Shown in pieces: positions 63,166-64,000 of a DNA stretch of 64,000 nucleotides (the stretch's first letter is position 1; each line of letters opens with the position of its first letter). The position numbers and the translations under genes are program-made. The stretch covers positions 558,001-622,000 of the forward strand of contig CAWIOP010000002.1 in NCBI GenBank assembly GCA_963837755.1, in the 5' to 3' direction. The stretch comes from JADGHX01 sp963837755 (GTDB lineage: Bacteria; Pseudomonadota; Gammaproteobacteria; Steroidobacterales; Steroidobacteraceae). The notes beneath the pieces are model-generated. The model was not told the DNA's origin, searched no databases, and saw only the letters and a list, made by a program, of their open reading frames with translations.

Positions 63166-63932
63166 CCGCCCCCGCTTCCACGCACGCGCCGGTGACCGCG
63201 CCCTCCGCCAGCGCCCCGACTTCCGATGCGGCGGAAGTGGGCAAGTTCGATGCACTCGCGCACCGCTTCTGGGACACGCGCGGGGAGTTCAAGCCGCTGC
63301 ACATGCTCAACCCCGTACGCGTGAAGTTCGTGGCAGATCGCGCGGCGCTTTCTGGCGCACGAGTGCTGGATGTCGGCTGCGGCGGCGGCCTTCTGTGCGA
63401 AGCGCTGTCTCATGCCGGCGCCAAAGTCACGGGCATCGATCTGGCCGAAGGCATGGTCGAAGTGGCACGGCTGCATGCAGCCGAACAAAACCTGCCCATC
63501 GAATATCGGCTTGCGGATGCGGAGTCGCTCGTGGCGGCACATGCGGGCCAGTTCGACGTGGTCACCTGCATGGAAATGCTGGAGCACGTGCCGCACCCTG
63601 ACGCCACCGTCGCCACGCTTGCGAAGCTCGTGAAGCCTGGCGGGTCGGTGTTCATCTCCACCGTCAATCGGAATCTCAAGTCGTTCCTGCTGGCGATCGT
63701 CGGCGCGGAATACGTGATGAAGCTCATTCCGCCCGGCACGCATGAATACGACCGGCTCATCCGGCCGGCGGAGCTGGCGGCGTGGGGACGGGCCGCGTCC
63801 CTGAGCCTGCGCGATATCGCCGGGCTCGCCTTCAACCCGTTCACGGATCAGTGCGGTCTCACGAAAGATCCGTCCATCAACTATCTCGCGCATCTCGAAA
63901 GAACGGGCGGTGACGATGGGGCAACGGCTTGA
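63162..63932 (+). CDS. ubiG: Ubiquinone biosynthesis O-methyltransferase UbiG
   Basis: SAM-dependent methyltransferase performing both O-methylations of ubiquinone synthesis, 256 residues. The SAM-binding motif is ARVLDVGCGGGLLCEALS, with VTGIDLAEGMVEVARLHA as motif II region and FDVVTCMEMLEHVPHPDA typical of UbiG. EVGKFDALAHRFWDTRGEFK opens the fold. The C terminus NPFTDQCGLTKDPSINYL is standard. An Ala/Thr/Pro-rich leader of about 25 residues precedes it. Confidence 0.96.
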   Translation: MTAPASTHAPVTAPSASAPTSDAAEVGKFDALAHRFWDTRGEFKPLHMLNPVRVKFVADRAALSGARVLDVGCGGGLLCEALSHAGAKVTGIDLAEGMVEVARLHAAEQNLPIEYRLADAESLVAAHAGQFDVVTCMEMLEHVPHPDATVATLAKLVKPGGSVFISTVNRNLKSFLLAIVGAEYVMKLIPPGTHEYDRLIRPAELAAWGRAASLSLRDIAGLAFNPFTDQCGLTKDPSINYLAHLERTGGDDGATA

Positions 63933-64000
63933 GCGCCGCGCTCACCATCGCTGCAATCGTCGTCGCGCTCGGCGTGGGCATCGCGCTGGGCTACCTGGTC
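63929..64000 (+). CDS. Start of a membrane-anchored protein (3' end outside window)
   Basis: Only 24 codons are visible. A TTG overlapping the ubiG stop opens MSAALTIAAIVVALGVGIAL followed by GYLV, a single N-terminal membrane helix. RmuC and several other proteins begin this way; the piece is too short to name it. Confidence 0.35.
   Translation, partial: MSAALTIAAIVVALGVGIALGYLV

Overview
The window reads as a chromosome segment of a GC-rich gammaproteobacterium. The evidence is the block gyrA-serC-serA-pheA-aroA-cmk-rpsA-ihfB-lapB, the series fabD-fabG-acpP-fabF-pabB-pabC-mltG-tmk-holB-pilZ, a complete ccmABCDEFGHI operon, a type II secretion (T2SS) cluster and UbiG. A Steroidobacterales, Nevskiales or Xanthomonadales-like lineage fits best, but I cannot fix the genus. 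No prophage, insertion sequence or CRISPR array is visible.

Sequence quality divides the window in two. In 1-15,220 almost every gene, including essential ones (fabD, fabG, acpP, fabF, tmk, holB), is broken by frameshifts. Where the true codons can be reconstructed, most are homopolymers one base too short. I therefore read this stretch as uncorrected sequencing or assembly error in real genes, and give each gene by its outer boundaries. From about 15.3 kb the sequence is clean, with only three suspicious frame breaks (about 23.6, 35.8 and 38.0 kb).

Layout. 1-2.2 kb: T2SS pseudopilin genes gspG-H-I on the minus strand, divergent from a rhombosortase gene; rhombosortases process T2SS-exported proteins. 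2.2-11.1 kb (+): fatty acid synthesis, folate (pabB, pabC), cell-wall lytic transglycosylase, thymidylate kinase, DNA polymerase delta-prime and PilZ. 11.1-15.2 kb (-): a cNMP-binding/rhodanese protein, a FadJ-type beta-oxidation enzyme and an EEP-family nuclease. 15.4 kb: a stand-alone TIR-like protein. 16.5-22.2 kb (-): a periplasmic redox/metal group (small His/Cys protein, TolC-type lipoprotein, multicopper oxidase, PQQ alcohol dehydrogenase). 22.3-25.2 kb: fluoride channel, KGG-repeat stress protein, a broken nucleotide-transporter-like gene and a MaoC hydratase. 25.3-32.1 kb (-): the complete cytochrome c maturation operon, whose product would serve the c-type haem of the PQQ dehydrogenase.

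32.4-40 kb is the accessory stretch. It holds a tRNA-Leu(UAA) gene interrupted by a 263-nt group I intron, a CcdAB toxin-antitoxin pair behind an array of 8-bp palindromes, an orphan ParE-like toxin behind five 20-bp tandem repeats, four uncharacterised small proteins, an RRM protein, AlkB, a frame-broken MotA/TolQ/ExbB-type protein, ApbE and a DUF2934 protein. 40-47.6 kb (+): a self-contained MacAB-like ABC transporter operon with its own sigma-54 response regulator and histidine kinase, behind a near-consensus sigma-54 promoter and repeated upstream sites. 47.9-61.6 kb (-): galU, a ComEA-like protein, lapB, ihfB, rpsA, cmk, aroA, pheA, serA, serC and gyrA. 61.8-64 kb (+): an amidohydrolase of the MTA/SAH deaminase family with a degraded metal site, ubiG, and the start of a membrane-anchored protein. 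Two inverted copies of a structured repeat of about 105-127 bp flank the last large block.
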